64,000 nucleotides of DNA from Saccharum officinarum (GCA_020631735.1 CM036215.1:14658346-14722345); one strand, 5' to 3'; counted from the first letter of the stretch, positions 35,093 to 45,866 are shown. The notes: generated by a model from the letters alone, not told the origin. Program-made: numbers and translations.

Positions 35093-35486
35093 TACGAGTG
35101 ACAGAACACTTTAAAAAATAAAGCCGGAGGATGTATGTAGATTAAATCTGATGAAAAGTGACCTTCCTTCTTGTTGCTGGACACGATCGCACGCAAGGTC
35201 TTGTTGCTGGACACGTACGTCTTCTTGCTGGCTCCAGAGATCGACGTGTGAAGAGTCCGTGACTCAGGCGATCTGGAGTTGCAGGCTGTGATTCCGCGTG
35301 AGCCCCGGCGCCGGCGAGGACGTACACGCCGAGGCTCAGATTCGATTTGTGTGCGAGGACGTACACGCCGAGACTGTGGACGGCAGCGGCGGCCAACAAT
35401 AAGCAGCGGAGGAAATAAAAATAGAACGGCGGCGGCTGAGTTGGGTTGATCACAAAAGCCGCCACGTAACCTGGATCTGATGCCAA

Positions 35487-36058
35487 TGTAGGGTTTGTGG
35501 GCCACGTGGTCTACCCTCTATTTCTCTTCCTTTTCTGTGGTGCCGCTCACAATGCATTACGAGGCTGGAGGGTGGGACCTATTTATAGACTCCACTTCTA
35601 GGTGGTGTTGTAACACCAGTGTTCCGAGAAATCGTGTGATTCCTGAACCATGTCACCAACCACGATCAGACAGGCCAGTATTCCGAGTCTAAAATATATT
35701 AGTCCCTAGCACACATGTGTGAGTTATATGTCATAATTAGATTGTATATGTGAGATTTATTCCAATCTAATTATATGGGTCAACAACTTGCAGAGCCGAT
35801 CCTGCAAAACAAATCCAGCTCTTCCGTTATGCTGTACCCGGACGAAATACGTACGTACATAATATATGTATTCCAGAAGAGTCGATCTCAGTTATTCCTC
35901 GATACTGTATTCCAGCACAAACGTCCTTGGCACCTCGAGTACAAATTCCTCGAGTTCATTATTAATTATCAACCACATATATCAATAGTATTTCCACACA
36001 TAGAGGTGATAAATAATTGTAATAATAAATATTGAAAGTCATACATAAAAATCCAACA
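35487..36058 (-). repeat. 5' LTR of the copia element
   Basis: Direct repeat of 24983-25534, about 20 bp longer because of a small insertion near 35605-35630. It provides the promoter end for the minus-strand element. The primer-binding-like site lies just inside at about 35471-35485. Confidence 0.92.
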
Positions 36059-36174
36059 ACGTGGGCTATTTCCTGTTCCCAGGCTGCTAAGATCCAGACC
36101 TATACAGAGCAGAGCTCTGTTTTCTTCACCCAGAGATTGCTGTGTTCCTGATCAGTGTTGCTGCGTTTCTTCAG

Positions 36175-36236
36175 TGCCCGATCAAGGCATCACCACCGTC
36201 GGAGTCGAAGGTGACGCAGAAGGCGATACGTCTCAG
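36175..36236 (+). pseudogene. amino acid permease exon fragment (copy B continuation)
   Basis: After an intron-like acceptor (TTTCTTCAG at 36174), the sequence reads IKASPPSESKVTQKAIRLS. This is the same exon start as the TIKAPPP segment at 24491 and follows copy B's IEIQ exon in family order. Before copia insertion this was one intron of copy B (24845-36174). Similarity ends after about 60 bp, and the following GC-rich 36237-36410 is not permease-like. Confidence 0.75.
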
Positions 36237-36420
36237 CCATGTGCGTGGGAGGCGGTGCCATACGCGTTCCAGTTCACCGACGCCGACGACGGGCGCATTC
36301 AAGCGATCAGGCATGCGCATTGCCCGGGCGTGGGAGGCGGTGGGACGGAGCCAGAGCCATGGAACTCCAACCTTGACGCGAGTTGGCGATTGCTCGGTAC
36401 ACTAGTCTACTACGACTAAA
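36237..36420 (+). other. GC-rich open segment of unknown origin
   Basis: An 81-codon open frame (36174-36419) continues past the permease fragment with WEAVPYAFQFTDADDGRIQA. It lies 100 bp before the papain-like exon, but a splice from 36390 (CTCG|GTACAC) would not keep that exon's frame, so I cannot join them. It may be an upstream exon of the papain-like gene or captured sequence. Confidence 0.3.
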
Positions 36421-36515
36421 CACTTCTCTTTTATTATTTTATATATACAACACTGGTAAATTACAATTATTTCCTTTTGAGACTACAATCTCGGTTCTGC
36501 TTTGCATAATGGCAG

Positions 36516-38829
36516 CTGCCGTCGGACGAATTTGACTGGTCTCCGATCATGGGCTCAATAGTAATCAACAGAGACGGTAAGCTGGCATTCCATTTATGCT
36601 ACACATCGTATGCTAAAATTACTACCTAAGTAGTTTTATTTCATATTGCTATCCAATCCGACACCTACAACCTTGAGCAGCATCAGGGGGCGGAGACAGG
36701 GCCGGTGCTGCAGCCCCGGCAGCACCAGCCTGGAGCACGAAATGTTGAGTGATATGTTCAGTGATATATGTTATTTTGGTAGTTCAATGCAACTATATTC
36801 ACACGTAGAATCAAATCTATATTAATCACATATGAGGTCAGCAGTATACGTAGCACTAGCACCCCTCTTGGCTAAGTGCTGGCTCTGCCCCTGAGCAGCA
36901 GCGTGTGCACAGTTCTATTACAATTTCTCAGGAAAAAAATCCACGTTAAAGCTAATGAAATTTGACCTGAGCGTTTCCTTCAGCTCTAACAGAAAGGCTC
37001 CCCATTAGATGATACTCTCTCCGTTCTAAATTATAAGATATTTTAACTTTTGTAGATACATTGTTTTAATTATGTATCTAACATAGTGCGTTGTTGCTAG
37101 ATACATAGTTTGTGTTAGGGAGGCTATGCCATATTGTAAATATTCTTGTCCTCCTTAGTGCACTATTGTACAGTGCGTCGTGTAAAAACTATCTCCTATT
37201 TAATACAAAAGATGCGCAAACCTTTTATGTATTCGAGAAAAAAATATGTATCTAACATAGTGTATATCTAGGTGTATAGAAAAAGCTATGTATCTAGAAA
37301 AGATAAATGTCTTATAATTTGGAACGGAGAGAGTAGATGACATGTTCTGCCTTTTACTCTATAGCTACAGCTGCACATACATCTTTAATACACCAAAGTA
37401 ATAACCTACAATGCTCTGCTCACCAGACGTATTTTTATTAATATTCATCAGTTTTATTTTTTTTGTGTCTTTTGTTATTTTCCTATTTTAATATGTTTGG
37501 TTAATTAAAGGTCCACATATTTATGTTACTTTACAATCCATTAAATAATTTTGGACTTTGTCACTTTAAATATTTTTCATCTTTTTTCCAACACATAAAA
37601 TTTATTAAGTTTCTCTCTCTCTATATATATCATGCTCGGGTGTAAATCTCACACCTGAGTTTTTTCTTTCATTTTCTTTTTGCTTTCTTATTCCTAAATA
37701 GTATACATGAAAGGAACTAAGATTCAGGCCAAATTATTCTCTCGCGCACACCAATTTTAGAAATGATTAATTTATACTGGATTTACACTATACTTGTACT
37801 AAAGTTACGGTGACTATTTTAGTGCAATTCCTAGGTGAAATTGGTGTCACTAGAGATTCATTTAAGAATTGTTGCAATTCCTAAGTATTTACTATCAATT
37901 TTAGAATTGGTTGACGATGCGGCCTGGTTGAACGGCCTAATTAACATTGCTTCTTTTGAATCCATACAATGGGTTTTTCCCTTATTTTTTGGTTGTTTGA
38001 TCTTTACCTAATACTCCAATAGTAGTGGTGATGATTCAAATCAGACTGTTGTTTGGTTCCTTATTTGTGTTATTTGTCCCTATTCGTTACTCGGGTAATC
38101 CTTGACTATAAATGAGTCGATTTGCTACCAGCTACATATTTATGTGATATCTGTTGTCAAATCACTCAAGTGTCTGAAGGGCTCAGATCATTCAAGTTAT
38201 GTAATAGGCAGATCTTTTCTTGTATCAAATAACTAATTGATATCCTTCAATTTTCTCTTGTAGAGAGTTGTGTTATCTGTGCGACCCTTATGTGCATGGT
38301 AGGTCTATACAGCAGACGACTAAATGAGAACGATCAAGGAGCAAACTCATGCCTTTTGAATGTCACTGACAAGGCTGTAAAATATCTCAAGGACATGTGC
38401 AAGGAGAGCAAAGCGTGGACACCTAATGTTGGGGCACCAAATGTAGAGGGTGTTCTGAATGTCATCCGTTCGTTGAAGAAGGGGATACCAACTGTGCACG
38501 AGAATATATCTCTGAGGCTCAAAAGCTATGTAACCGTCCAACAAGCCGGCAAGCTGAGCCCCTTGGTAGTCACCTCTATGCTCCAGAAAGAGGGCCCGGT
38601 GATTGGTGTCCTGTACGCAGGTGGCGAATACTTCTGGAGCACGGAATACCTAGGGCTAGGGGACACGGATTTTCCCGCCAACCATGCTGTCGTCTGCACT
38701 GGTTACCGCTACATCCATGGCGAGCTCTTCATAATAATCATGGACAACGTGGAACATAAAGGCCCTTCTCGACATGTGCTGCACAAGGCATTCCAGGAGT
38801 TCCACGTCCTCACAGTCGACGCTAGCTAG
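36516..38829 (+). CDS. papain-like cysteine peptidase family protein with altered active site
   Basis: Two exons are supported: 36516-36576 (acceptor GGCAG, donor GACG|GTAAGC) and 38264-38829 (acceptor TCTCTTGTAG, stop TAG). They join in frame to LPSDEFDWSPIMGSIVINRD, then ESCVICATLMCMVGLYSRRL. This aligns with the papain FDW...GSCWAFAT region: the catalytic Cys position is kept, but the WAF that follows is VIC, and the upstream glutamine that forms the oxyanion hole is not evident. The histidine motif is present as NHAVVCTGYR. The usual asparagine in KNSWG is replaced by a divergent MDNVE. Activity is therefore doubtful. About 210 codons are seen. The propeptide and start codon are not found, so the gene is partial or its 5' end is lost or upstream. 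The 1.7-kb intron holds a Stowaway and a LINE tail. Confidence 0.6.
37015..37333. mobile_element. Stowaway-like MITE interrupted by a LINE tail
   Basis: The ends are CTCTCTCCGTTCTAAATTAT and the inverse TAATTTGGAACGGAGAGAG, with TA on both sides (37013-37014 and 37334-37335). Removing the LINE insertion and one duplication copy leaves about 145 bp. It sits in the intron of the papain-like gene. Confidence 0.9.
37089..37244 (+). mobile_element. 5'-truncated LINE tail nested in the Stowaway
   Basis: The segment is bounded by a perfect 18-bp target-site duplication TATGTATCTAACATAGTG (37071-37088 and 37245-37262) and ends in an A run. It includes the grass LINE tail motif GATGCGCAAACC...TATTCGAGAAA. 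Only about 156 bp of the element arrived. Confidence 0.92.
37334..38263. other. remaining intron of the papain-like gene
   Basis: AT-rich, with a short (CT)n/TATA tract near 37610-37630. No further element or gene is recognised. Confidence 0.5.
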
Positions 38830-39540
38830 CAAGCCTGGAGGTATGCATGACACATTGACACTCTGAAAGTCTGAAGAAGTTGAGCAAGATGTGTTTTTGA
38901 TTCGTCGCTCGTGACGTGTTTGGTGAATTACTCAAGATCGATCTCTTGTATATGTACTTCTGAATTCTTATCGATCAGTAGCTGAGCTAGGGGTAGCAAT
39001 TCATGTGTTCCAGCAAGTGGTCTTCCCCTTGTGGGGTGTTTGACTTTGAGAAATCATTAGGTGATTATTCATCTTCTCATTTCCCACCTTTCGTTTGATT
39101 TGTGAAGTAGAATAGACTAATATATCACTACCATGTCATCCCATACAAACTAATAATCAGTACAAGAACTGTTAGGAAAATCATTCCATTGAATTTCATA
39201 AGATTTTTTAATAAACAAATTTAGAAAACAGACCTCTGATTAATAAAGGTGAGCATTTCTAGGTGCCGCCAGTGTATTCTCAAGCAAGAGACAATTCGCT
39301 GTGTGTCCCTTGGTCATCCCATGTATAGCATGAAAAAAGTTCATTGCAATTCTCTTGTGGGGTGTTTGACTTGAGAAATTTTTTAGGCAATTCATCTTGT
39401 CATTTCTCATATTTTTATCCGATTTGTGAAGTAGAATGATTAATCTACTACCACCTCGTCCCACACGAACGAATAATTAGTTGAAGCAGCATATTAGGAA
39501 CCAAATCAGTCCATCAAATTTCATAAGATTCACTATTAAA
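38830..39540. other. downstream flank with a diverged duplication
   Basis: No gene is seen. The phrase CTTGTGGGGTGTTTGACTT, with its neighbouring CATTTCCCAC/CATTTCTCAT and GATTTGTGAAGTAGAAT, occurs at about 39033-39180 and again at 39353-39520. This marks an old direct duplication of about 150 bp with 320-bp spacing. Confidence 0.55.
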
Positions 39541-40489
39541 AAATTCAGGAAACATGCCCCTTGTTAGTAGAGGCTTAAGAGCTGCCTCTATAAATAGTTA
39601 GGTGGGTCTTAGCCAAATGTCCTATTGGTCACTGCCCCAGATCTTCACATCATTGTCGGTTCAAAAACCCTCTTCACTGTCGGATTTTGAACTGACAGTG
39701 GCATACTGCCGGTTATAAAAAAATCGACACTGATGTGGTTTTTAGGAAATCCAAAAACAGGCTGAAAAAATAGGGAAAAAATTTTAATTCTCGAAGAGAC
39801 CCCACTAGACAGCCACACGGTCACACATCACAAGTCACGTGATTTTTCATGCGAAAAACGGGTGCTTTGCGGCCACCGGTGCTCAAACCCCAGACCTCCT
39901 GCTTCGTGTCTTCGCATCCTAACCACTCCACCTGCAAGCTGTTTGTGTCCAAATGAGATTTTCGTCCTAACCATTTTATGTTTATCTAATTTTGAAATAA
40001 GTATTTGATACTCTAAACGAATTCAAATGAAAAATTTATTAACTACAAAGTTTTATAACTTTTCGAGATCTACAACTTTCATTTTGGTAGTTTCTCCATC
40101 CGAGGTGGTTTACAAAATTTAAATTTGAAATTTGAGAAATTCAAATATAGTTTTCTATGACAAGATGATTTCAAATAAAAAAGTTATGAACTACAAAGTT
40201 TCATAACTTTTTGAGATCTACAACTTTCATTTTGGTTGTTTGTTCATCTGAGGTCATTTAAAAAATTCAAATTTAAAATTTTGGAAATTCAAATATAGTT
40301 TTCCTTGACAAGATGATTTCAAATCAAAAAGTTGTCAACTACAAAGTTTCATAACTTTTTAGTATCTACAACTTTCATTTTGGTAGTTTGTCTATCTGAG
40401 GTCGTTTACAAAATTTAAATTTTAAATTTTAGAAATTCAAACATAGTTTTCCTTGACAAGATGATTTCAAATCAAAAAGTTATCAACTA
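39541..40489. mobile_element. CACTA-like remnant with 148-bp tandem repeats
   Basis: The left part has CACTA-like subterminal motifs (ACTGTCGGATTTTGAACTGA, ACTGACAGTGGCATAC). From about 40010 a tandem array runs with a 148-bp period, marked by GACAAGATGATTTCAAATC at 40159, 40307 and 40455, and by ATCTACAACTTTCATTTTGG. Such arrays fill internal regions of grass CACTA elements. The array stops abruptly at 40489 where Tat-element sequence begins, so the CACTA is broken. A GGTGGCCGCAAAGC-like stretch at about 39868 has no coding assignment. Confidence 0.6.
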
Positions 40490-41607
40490 TCCCGCTGGCC
40501 AATCTTCAAATAACCAACGTCTGGAGGACGATGTGGTGTTGGAGTTCGATGCCACCCATCGTCTATCAAAGTTGATCGTGGCTTGGGAGGGCCTCTCGGC
40601 TAGGGCGGCTTCTTTTGGAGAACAGCTTCGGGTAGGCATCTTTTTCTTCTTCTGTTTGGTGGTCCAGCTTCTTTTGCTTATTTTTCTTATTTTCTTCCTT
40701 TTTCTATGAGAGAAGTCCTTCTCTCGGGATCACTCTAGCTTCTTTGGCTCAGGTGAGACTGAGAAGAAGCCGACCTTTGAATTGAGCCAGCTGAAGGCAG
40801 AGCTGGCCAGTAAGGAGGTGGAGCTGGATACTGAGTGACAAGGGTGCCAAACTTCAGAGAGGGCTCTCCGCGCATAGGTCATTGAGGCAGAGCAGAGGAG
40901 AGATGATGCAATGGCTACCTCAAGAATCATCTGGGAAATCTAACGGGCTTGAGAAGGAGTGTGAAGGTATCCCAAGTTCTTATATGATTTGTTTCCTTTT
41001 ATTTTTTATTTCTTTATTCTTCATTTGTCTGACTTTCTCTGATTTTCTCGATTAACCCTCCGTAGGGATAAGCAGAAGCTCTCGAAAAATATCAAAGAGA
41101 TGAAGATACTGGTTTGCTCTAATCACAATAGGGCTGAGGAGGTAAAAGCTCATGCTAAAGAAGAACTCGCTCGCGCCCAACTGATTAGACTTGGTGCTAA
41201 CCAGAATCTTGTGCAGGGAATGAAAAAGAATTAATGATTTATCCACGAAGCTGGCAGTATTTGATCAACGGTTTGCCACCTTGTGGAAACCTTTTAAGAC
41301 CATTGCCAAGCTTCTTCAGACTCCTAAAGACGATGGAAGGACCTGGAGCGACTTCATCCCGCTGATCCCTGTGCGCCTCCAGAGTTTCGTCAAGAAGGGG
41401 GTCCAGACGTGCGTCAAGAACGTCTTGGCACATATTCGGGTTTTTGCTCCGACGGTGTCTCTGGAAAAGCTTAGGGAGGAAGCCGATGATGACAACTACT
41501 TGGAGTCCATCGAGAATGCTGAGCTTGAAGTTGAAGATCTGGCCAACTTCATCGCCGAGAAGCTTGATATTCAACTTCCTCCTTCTGATGACGAGGCTGA
41601 CAGCTAG
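40490..41607 (+). pseudogene. antisense reading frame of the Tat element (plus strand), broken
   Basis: Pieces on the plus strand read as a single protein family. An N-terminal piece is near 40515-40630 (RLEDDVVLEFDATHRLSKLI). Coiled-coil segments with stops lie at 40750-41230 (SKEVELDTE, EMKILVCSNHNRAEEVKAHA). The C-terminal open part is 41281-41607 (TWSDFIPLIPVRLQSFVKKG, then an acidic end with DDEADS). Tat elements of grasses carry such a gene in opposite orientation to gag-pol, annotated in databases as putative gypsy-type transposon protein. Its function is unknown. The 5' half is missing at the truncation point. Confidence 0.65.
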
Positions 41608-41920
41608 GCTTTGTAGTGTCCAGATGCCTCCTTCTTCCTTTGTAAAGATATACTTTATATGTTGTATTGTAAAAAACTTTAATACTTTGGATGCATCCTT
41701 ACTATCTTGCTTGGATTATTCGAGTAGTCCTCCTTTTGTGATTCTTTTTGAGTTGTTCCCCAGATCATGAAACTTTCTTTAGCTATGTGTCGGATATAAG
41801 CCTTAATCATTGTAGGCATATCCAGGTGCGTTAGAGTTATGTTCCTTCAACTGGTTGTACTCTCGTTCTTATGTCCTTGTGTGTCTTGGCAAGCATCGGC
41901 ACTAGGTCAGTCGTGTTCTC

Positions 41921-42620
41921 TTATCCGGGTTGAATAACTCTGGGATAGGGCGAGCGTTGTCTGGCTCTCATCCACGCTGTGAAAATAACTCGGGATAGGT
42001 CGAGTGTTGGCTTGGTAGCCTTCTTACTCTCATCCAAGTCTGAAAAGACTTAGGATAGGGCGAGCTCAAGCTTGGTTAGCTCTTTTGCTCTCATCCGGGT
42101 TGAATAACTCTAGGATAGGGCGAGCGTTGTCTGGCTCTCATCCGCGCTATGAAAACCACTCAGGATAGGTTGAGTGTTGGCTTGACAGCCTTCTTACTCT
42201 CATCCAAGTTTCAAAATACTTGGGATAGGGCGAACTCAAGCTTGATTAGATCTTTTACTCTCATCTGGGTTGAATAACTCCGGGATAGGGCGAGCGCTGT
42301 CTAGCTCTCATCCGTCCTGTGAAAATAACTCGGAATAGGTCAAGTGTTGGCTTGGCCGCCTTCTTACTCTCATCCAAGTCTGAAAAGACTTGGGATAAGG
42401 CGAGCTCAAGCTTGGTTTTCTCTTTTGCTCTCATCAGGGTTGAATAACTTCAGGATAGGGCGAGCATTGTTTGGCTCTCATCCGCGCTGTGAAAACAACT
42501 CGGGATAGGTCGAGTGTTGGCTTGACAGCCTTCTTACTCTCATCCAAGTCTGAAATAACTTAGGATAGGACGAGCTCAAGCTTGGTTAGCTCTTTTGCTC
42601 TCATCCGGGTTGAATAACTC
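41921..42620. repeat. 170-bp tandem array in the Tat element 3' region
   Basis: GGGTTGAATAACTC recurs at about 41927, 42097, 42267, 42437 and 42607, an exact 170-bp period over four units. Each unit itself contains three related subunits of about 57 bp, each with GGGATAGG(G/T)CGAG followed by CTCTCATCC. It lies between integrase and the antisense frame. Confidence 0.93.
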
Positions 42621-43226
42621 TGGGATAGGTTTTGTAGATAGATATTGGTGAGGAACATTATCTTTATTAATTTGATCATGAATCTTGATTACATAGTGTT
42701 TTCTTACTATAGAAGAATTAGTCCTGTGCTTTTTAGGTGTAGAATCTTCGTAGCTAGCTGATGTGACATGAATTTTTGACTTGTATCCCGTCTTTGGTTA
42801 TCAACTCATATGTTCCTAGTCTAGTGACCTTGGCAATGATGAAAGGACCCTCTCATGGGCTGAGTAGTTTGTGACGTCCATCTGCCTTTTGTATCCTTCG
42901 AAGCACTAGATCCCCGACTTGGACAGAACAACGTCGGGTACTTTTGTCATAGTGGCGTCTTAAACTTTGGAGGTAACGGGCTGATTGTAAGGTGGTGTTG
43001 ACCCTGATTTCTTCTGTAATATCCAGTTCTAGTCTTCGGGTGTGTTAGGCTTCTCTTTTATCATATTGCTCAATCCTTGATGATGTCCAGATCAGGTTGG
43101 CAGGTAATACAACTTCTGATCCGTAGACTAGGAAAAAGGTAAGTATCCGGTAGCTCTGCTTACTTGAGTTCGTAGCCCCCATACTACTTTGGCCAACTCT
43201 TCAATCCACTTGTATATGTAGTCCTA

Positions 43227-43800
43227 TCATTCTTCATACAACCTAGGTTTTAATCCGGCTAGTATGAATTCGTTAGCTCTCTCTACTTGTCCATTGACCT
43301 CTGGGTGTGCGACTGATGCGTAATCTATGTTGATGCCGCAATCCTGTGCCCAACTTTTGAATTCTATAGCCGTCAAGGGAGAACCCAAATCTATGATGAC
43401 TTGATTGGGCATGCTGAAGCAGTGTATGATGTCCTGGATGAACTCGACTGCTTTGGCTGCGTTGTATTTCACGAGCGGTTTGTATTTAATCCACTTGGTG
43501 AACTTGTCAATAGCCACAAAGATGTACTTGAAACTGCCCTTGGCCTTCTTGAGAGGTCCTACTCGATCCAGCCCCCAGCAGGAGAACGGCCAAGCGGGCG
43601 GGATGCAGATGAGATTATGTGATGGGGCGTGAGCCTATCTTATAAACATTTGGCAACCTTTACATTTTCTGACGAGTTCTACATCTTTTAAAGCAGTTGG
43701 CCAGTAGAATCCTAAGCAAAATGCTTTATCGACCAACGTTCTTGAAGCGGCATGATTTCCACAGGAACCTGAGTGGACACATTTGAGGAGTACTCCTGAT
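43227..43800 (-). pseudogene. Tat integrase
   Basis: The clearest part (43517-43227) has VAIDKFTKWIKYKP-type core sequence, then FSMPNQVIIDLGSPLTA and YASVAHPEVNGQVERAN with the catalytic E. Upstream pieces to about 43800 resemble the zinc-binding region (CVHSGSCGNHAASRTLVDKA, CKGCQMF). Stops interrupt the frame at several points. Confidence 0.85.
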
Positions 43801-44039
43801 GATGCAGCTCTTCTGTATCGGTTGTCTCCTACGAGGACATAGTTCTTGCTTTTTCAAATTATCTGAGTAGCTTCTTTATTTTTTGGTAACTTATTTTCTT
43901 TGATGTAGTCGATAAAATCTTGTATCCATGGTATTGTGATTACCAAAATCTGGGTTATTGGTGCTGAAAGTTCAGGGGTTATCTCACTGGGTTGTTTGAT
44001 AGAGGGTGCTGACAACTCCTTTATGAACACACCAGGTGG

Positions 44040-44440
44040 GACCTTCGCCCTGTCCGATCCTAGCTTTGCGAGGATGTCTGCTGCGACGTTTGAGTCACGC
44101 TGGACATGTAGAATTTCTAATCCTTAAAAATTCTTCTCTAGTCTGCGTACTTTGGCACAGTAGGCGTCCATGTTGTCTTTGGTGCAGTTCCAATCCTTGT
44201 TGACTTGATTGACGACTACTGCTGAATCGCCGTACACTAGAAGTTGTTTTATTCCAAGGGACGCAGCAACCCAGAGCCCGTGGATGAGTGCTTCATATTC
44301 TGCTTCATTATTCGTGGCTTGCCATAGTATCTAGAGGTTGTATTTGAGTTGTTTTCCATCTGGGGAGATGAAGAGGACACCCACGCTAGCTCCACCTAGT
44401 TTGAGTGATGCATTAAAGTACATTTTCCAATTGTCGAGGA
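44040..44440 (-). pseudogene. second (archaeal-type) RNase H of the Tat element
   Basis: The minus strand, across several stops, reads GGASVGVLFISPDGKQLKYN, then ATNNEAEYEALIHGLWVAAS, GIKQLLVYGDSAVVVNQVN and SNVAADILAKLGS. This is the aRNH pattern, with E in NEAEYEAL, D in GDSA and a late D. It lies between the first RNase H and integrase, the position unique to the Tat lineage. Confidence 0.82.
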
Positions 44441-44471
44441 TGGCATCTGGCGTAGGTTGTTGGATTTCTAT

Positions 44472-45185
44472 CTATTCAGCGACAAAATTAGCAAGGGCTT
44501 GAGATTTGATTGCTTTTCGTGGGGTGAAATCAACGTTGAGAGTGCCCAGTTCAATTGCCCACTTAGATACGCGCCCTGTTGCGTCTCTATTATGTATGAT
44601 GTCTCCTAGAGAAAAATCTGTTACTATAGTAATCTTGTGGCTTTCAATATAGTGGCGAAGCTTGCGGGAGGCGATTAGGAGGGCGTAGAGTAGTTTTTGT
44701 ACATGTGGGTACCAGATTTTAGAATCTGATAGCACCTCACTGATGTAGTAAACTAGCCGTTGTACTTTGTACACGCATCCCTCTTCTTCTCTCTCCATGA
44801 CGATCGCTGCGCTGACCACCATAGAAGTTATCGTAATGTATAACATCATGTCTTCATGCTTCTTTGGAGGTGTGAGAATGGGTGAGGAGGTGAGGTACGC
44901 CTTAAGGCTTTCGAAAGCCTCCTTGGCTTCCTCTATCCACTCCAACTTGCCCGTTTTCTTTAGTAACTTGAAGAAAGGTAGCCCTTTTTCACCGAGTCGT
45001 GATATGAAACGATTGAGGGCTGCCATGCATCCTCTCAGTTTCGGTACATCTTTGAGACATTGTGGAGGGCCCATCTCTATTATAGCACAAATTTGTTTGG
45101 CGCTGGCCTCAATTCCACGATAACTAACCAAGAATCCGAGTAGTTGTCCTGATGATACTCCGAATACACACTTGTTTGGGTTCAA
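44472..45185 (-). pseudogene. Tat reverse transcriptase end and first RNase H
   Basis: An open stretch of 237 codons starts with MNPNKCVFGVSSGQLLGFLV (reverse transcriptase thumb). It continues through LEWIEEAKEAFESLKAYLTS and YYISEVLSDSKIWYPHVQKL to RKAIKSQALANFVAE, the usual Ty3/gypsy RNase H and its boundary. Confidence 0.88.
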
Positions 45186-45332
45186 TTTTCACTTCCACTT
45201 CTTTAGATTCTCAAAAGTTTGTTTTAAGTCTTCAATTAGTGTGTCTGGGTTTTTTGTCTTTACTACTACGTCGTCCACCTATGCTTCTGCGTTCTCACCA
45301 ATCTGCTCACCAAGGCATGTCTGGATAGCTCT

Positions 45333-45701
45333 CTAGTAAGTAGCGCCAGCGTTTTTAAGTCCAAACGACATGGTTTTGTAGTAGTAGGTGCCGAATGGAG
45401 TGATAAAAGATGTCTTGTTCTGGTCTTCTTCCTTTAATGTGATCTGATGATATCCTGAATAGCAATCAAGAAAAGATAATAGGGCAAATCCTGCTATTGA
45501 ATCAACTATCTGATCAATGCGTGGTAGTCCAAACAGATCTTTCGGGCAATGTTTGTTGAGATTTGTGTAGTCGACGCACATATGCCTCTCGACCGTGTTC
45601 TTTTTCGGTACTAAAACTGGGTTGGCTAGCCAATCTGGATGAATGATTTCTCTTATGAACCCTACTTCCATCAACTTTGCAATCTTCTTTTTAAATGCCA
45701 C
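45333..45701 (-). pseudogene. Tat reverse transcriptase, N-terminal half
   Basis: 122 codons contain VGFIREIIHPDWLANPVLVP, CVDYTNLNKHCPKD and FLDCYSGYHQITLKEEDQ, ending with MSFGLKNAGATY. The catalytic-site part that should follow (45190-45330) is interrupted by stops; a VDDVVVK-like sequence can be read there. Confidence 0.88.
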
Positions 45702-45866
45702 CCTTTTGTCGGGTGAGAATCATCATAGCCGTTGCTTCACAGGCTTCGAGCCTTCGTTGACATCAATTCTGTGCTCAGCCAACTCTCTTGGGACACCTGC
45801 CATGTCGGCTAGCTTCCAAGCGAAGATATCTTTGTTGTCTTGAAGAAAGTTGGTGAGTGCGAGTTC

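Larger units (their letters stand above)
24983..36058 (-). mobile_element. Ty1/copia LTR retrotransposon, degenerate, with nested insertions
   Basis: LTRs at 24983-25534 (552 bp) and 35487-36058 (572 bp) have TGTTGG...CTACA ends on the minus strand. The flanking 5-bp target sites are ATGTG (24978-24982) and ACGTG (36059-36063), one mismatch apart. Beside the 35487 LTR is a primer-binding-like TGGCATCAGATCC (initiator-methionine tRNA type). Beside the other LTR is a purine tract (AAGTGGGAGA). Coding order on the minus strand is gag, zinc knuckle, protease, integrase, reverse transcriptase and RNase H, the copia order. Stops and frameshifts break it repeatedly. A chromovirus (26891-32049) splits the reverse transcriptase, and a small DNA element (33184-33522) sits in the integrase region. 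Lineage is probably Tork-like, judged only from protein look. Confidence 0.95.
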
